From contig NZ_JALBCV010000014.1 of assembly GCF_022602565.1 (NCBI RefSeq), positions 1 to 64,000 of the forward strand: a stretch of 64,000 nucleotides of DNA, given 5' to 3'. The notes under the pieces were generated by a model, which saw only the letters and a list, made by a program, of their open reading frames with translations, was not told where the DNA came from and made no database searches. Of this stretch, positions 63,340 through 64,000 are shown one piece after another; positions within the stretch are counted from its first letter, which is position 1; the number at the start of each line of letters is the position of its first letter. The position numbers were made by a program, and so were the translations under genes. This DNA comes from Rosenbergiella metrosideri. GTDB taxonomy: Bacteria > Pseudomonadota > Gammaproteobacteria > Enterobacterales > Enterobacteriaceae.

Positions 63340-63699
63340 ATGTCGATTGAAAAACGGACTGGTTTAAAACGCTTACTTTTCAGTATTAACAACTCTTGGT
63401 CAGGCGTTACTGACGCCTTCAAAACTGAGGATGCCTTTCGTCATATTTTCATCTTCAGTACGCTGTTAGTCTTACTCTCTTTCACGCTGGATATTTCAAA
63501 GACCCAACATATTGTACTAATACTCTGCAGTTTTTTATTAATCGTCATTGAATTACTCAATACCGCTATCGAGACGGTAGTGGATCGAATTTCTTATGAG
63601 ATTCACCCGCTCTCGAAGCGAGCAAAAGATATGGCAGGGGCTGCACAATTAGTGGCAATTGTCGCAACGGTACTAACTTGGTTGGTCATTCTATTTTAA
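63340..63699 (+). CDS. dgkA: DgkA-family lipid kinase (paralogue)
   Basis: A 119-residue protein with three membrane helices and the catalytic signature Glu-Leu-Leu-Asn-Thr-Ala-Ile-Glu-Thr-Val-Val-Asp-Arg and Arg-Ala-Lys-Asp-Met-Ala-Gly-Ala-Ala. The family phosphorylates diacylglycerol, and E. coli DgkA is known to phosphorylate ceramide too. It is clearly divergent from the enterobacterial DgkA in the non-catalytic parts. Directly after the ceramide synthase-like gene, it is a good candidate ceramide kinase. Confidence 0.9.
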   Translation: MSIEKRTGLKRLLFSINNSWSGVTDAFKTEDAFRHIFIFSTLLVLLSFTLDISKTQHIVLILCSFLLIVIELLNTAIETVVDRISYEIHPLSKRAKDMAGAAQLVAIVATVLTWLVILF

Positions 63700-63721
63700 A
63701 AAGACTGGTTAAGTGTGTACT

Positions 63722-63753
63722 GGGCGTTAATGTGACAACAGTCCTTAACGCCC
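63722..63753. terminator. Convergent hairpin between dgkA and the kinase gene
   Basis: A perfect 9-bp stem (GGGCGTTAA, arms 63722-63730 and 63745-63753) with a 14-base loop between convergent genes. No clear T-run on either side, so termination strength is uncertain. Confidence 0.55.
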
Positions 63754-63760
63754 ATCCGAC

Positions 63761-64000
63761 TTAATGAATTGCTTCTACTGCAGCAATTACGCTGGCAAGG
63801 ACTTCCTCGTAAGGCTTTCTTGAGTCTAAATCTAAAATATTCGCACCGTTATAGTTTAGCTGACGCATCACACCAATCTTATCGCTCAGCTCTTGGAAAC
63901 TGTGATCAGGTTTACGAGCAAAGGCAGTCTCGACATCAATATCTAAACGGATAATCAATTGTGGCTGATAATTAGCTAACTTCTCGTAAATCACGACTTC
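63761..64000 (-). CDS. Thymidylate-kinase-like P-loop kinase (C-terminal part, cut by window edge)
   Basis: The last ~79 codons of a leftward gene that runs off the right edge. Seen: Pro-Gln-Leu-Ile-Ile-Arg-Leu-Asp-Ile-Asp-Val-Glu-Thr-Ala-Phe-Ala-Arg-Lys-Pro, Lys-Ile-Gly-Val-Met-Arg, and Ile-Leu-Asp-Leu-Asp-Ser-Arg-Lys-Pro-Tyr-Glu-Glu-Val. This is the end pattern of dTMP-kinase-like nucleoside monophosphate kinases. The P-loop is outside the window. It converges on dgkA. It may be a relative that phosphorylates another substrate in the lipid pathway; this cannot be decided here. Confidence 0.6.
   Translation of the reverse strand, partial: EVVIYEKLANYQPQLIIRLDIDVETAFARKPDHSFQELSDKIGVMRQLNYNGANILDLDSRKPYEEVLASVIAAVEAIH

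Noticed and set aside
1-64000. tRNA or rRNA genes
   Set aside because: No cloverleaf or rRNA-like segment was recognised by eye. A covariance-model scan would be needed to exclude them fully.

Overview
This window looks like the chromosome of a gamma-proteobacterium of the order Enterobacterales, plausibly an Erwiniaceae-like plant or insect associate. The basis is a full enterobacterial type VI secretion system (T6SS) operon pair, CS1-type and type 1-like chaperone-usher fimbriae, a YtfJ homologue, a LexA box with a DinI relative and a Fur-like box. Base composition is moderate to AT-rich and is most AT-rich in the left ~7.5 kb, which reads as accessory DNA. Genus assignment is inference.

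Layout: (1) 1-7.5 kb is a sparse accessory region. It holds a LexA-boxed dinI-like gene broken by an in-frame stop, a Mig-14-like gene, a fragment ORF, an overlapping pair encoding a membrane-anchored papain-like protease and a MASE1-type membrane protein, and a Gtf3-like glycosyltransferase. (2) 7.9-40.8 kb is a complete T6SS in two divergent operons. The leftward operon is clpV, then four fimbrial genes, then tssB-tssC-hcp-tssJ-tssK-tssL-tssM-unknown-vgrG-PAAR-FHA-tssE. The rightward operon is tssF-tssG-tssA, then a fimbrial adhesin, a GlcNAc-transferase-like protein, a TssL-like/TssM-like mini pair with an OmpA domain, an Eag-type (DUF1795) chaperone and a LuxR-type regulator. All 13 Tss core components are present. 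A five-gene fimbrial system is split between the two T6SS operons. (3) 41-51 kb holds an MFS transporter with a Fur-like box, a LysR regulator, a CooB-A-C-D-type (alpha) fimbrial operon and another LysR regulator. (4) 51.9-64 kb is a sphingolipid (ceramide) synthesis and export island. It encodes a divergent LptG/LptF pair, a Wzx-like flippase, a CHAD-like helical protein and YtfJ. These are followed by serine palmitoyltransferase, acyl carrier protein, an SDR reductase and a fatty acyl-AMP ligase. Divergent from those is an N-acyltransferase of the bacterial ceramide synthase type, then a DgkA paralogue and the end of a thymidylate-kinase-like gene cut by the window edge.

How the parts may work together: in the last island the ligase would load a fatty acid on the dedicated carrier protein, the PLP enzyme would condense it with serine, the SDR enzyme would reduce the ketone, and the N-acyltransferase would add the second chain to make (dihydro)ceramide. 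The neighbouring DgkA could phosphorylate it, since E. coli DgkA is known to accept ceramide. The extra LptF/LptG pair could extract the product from the inner membrane. This phospho-ceramide make-and-export reading, and the fimbria-carrying T6SS, are the two most interesting proposals here. The enzyme families are read from the sequence; the joint pathway is inference.
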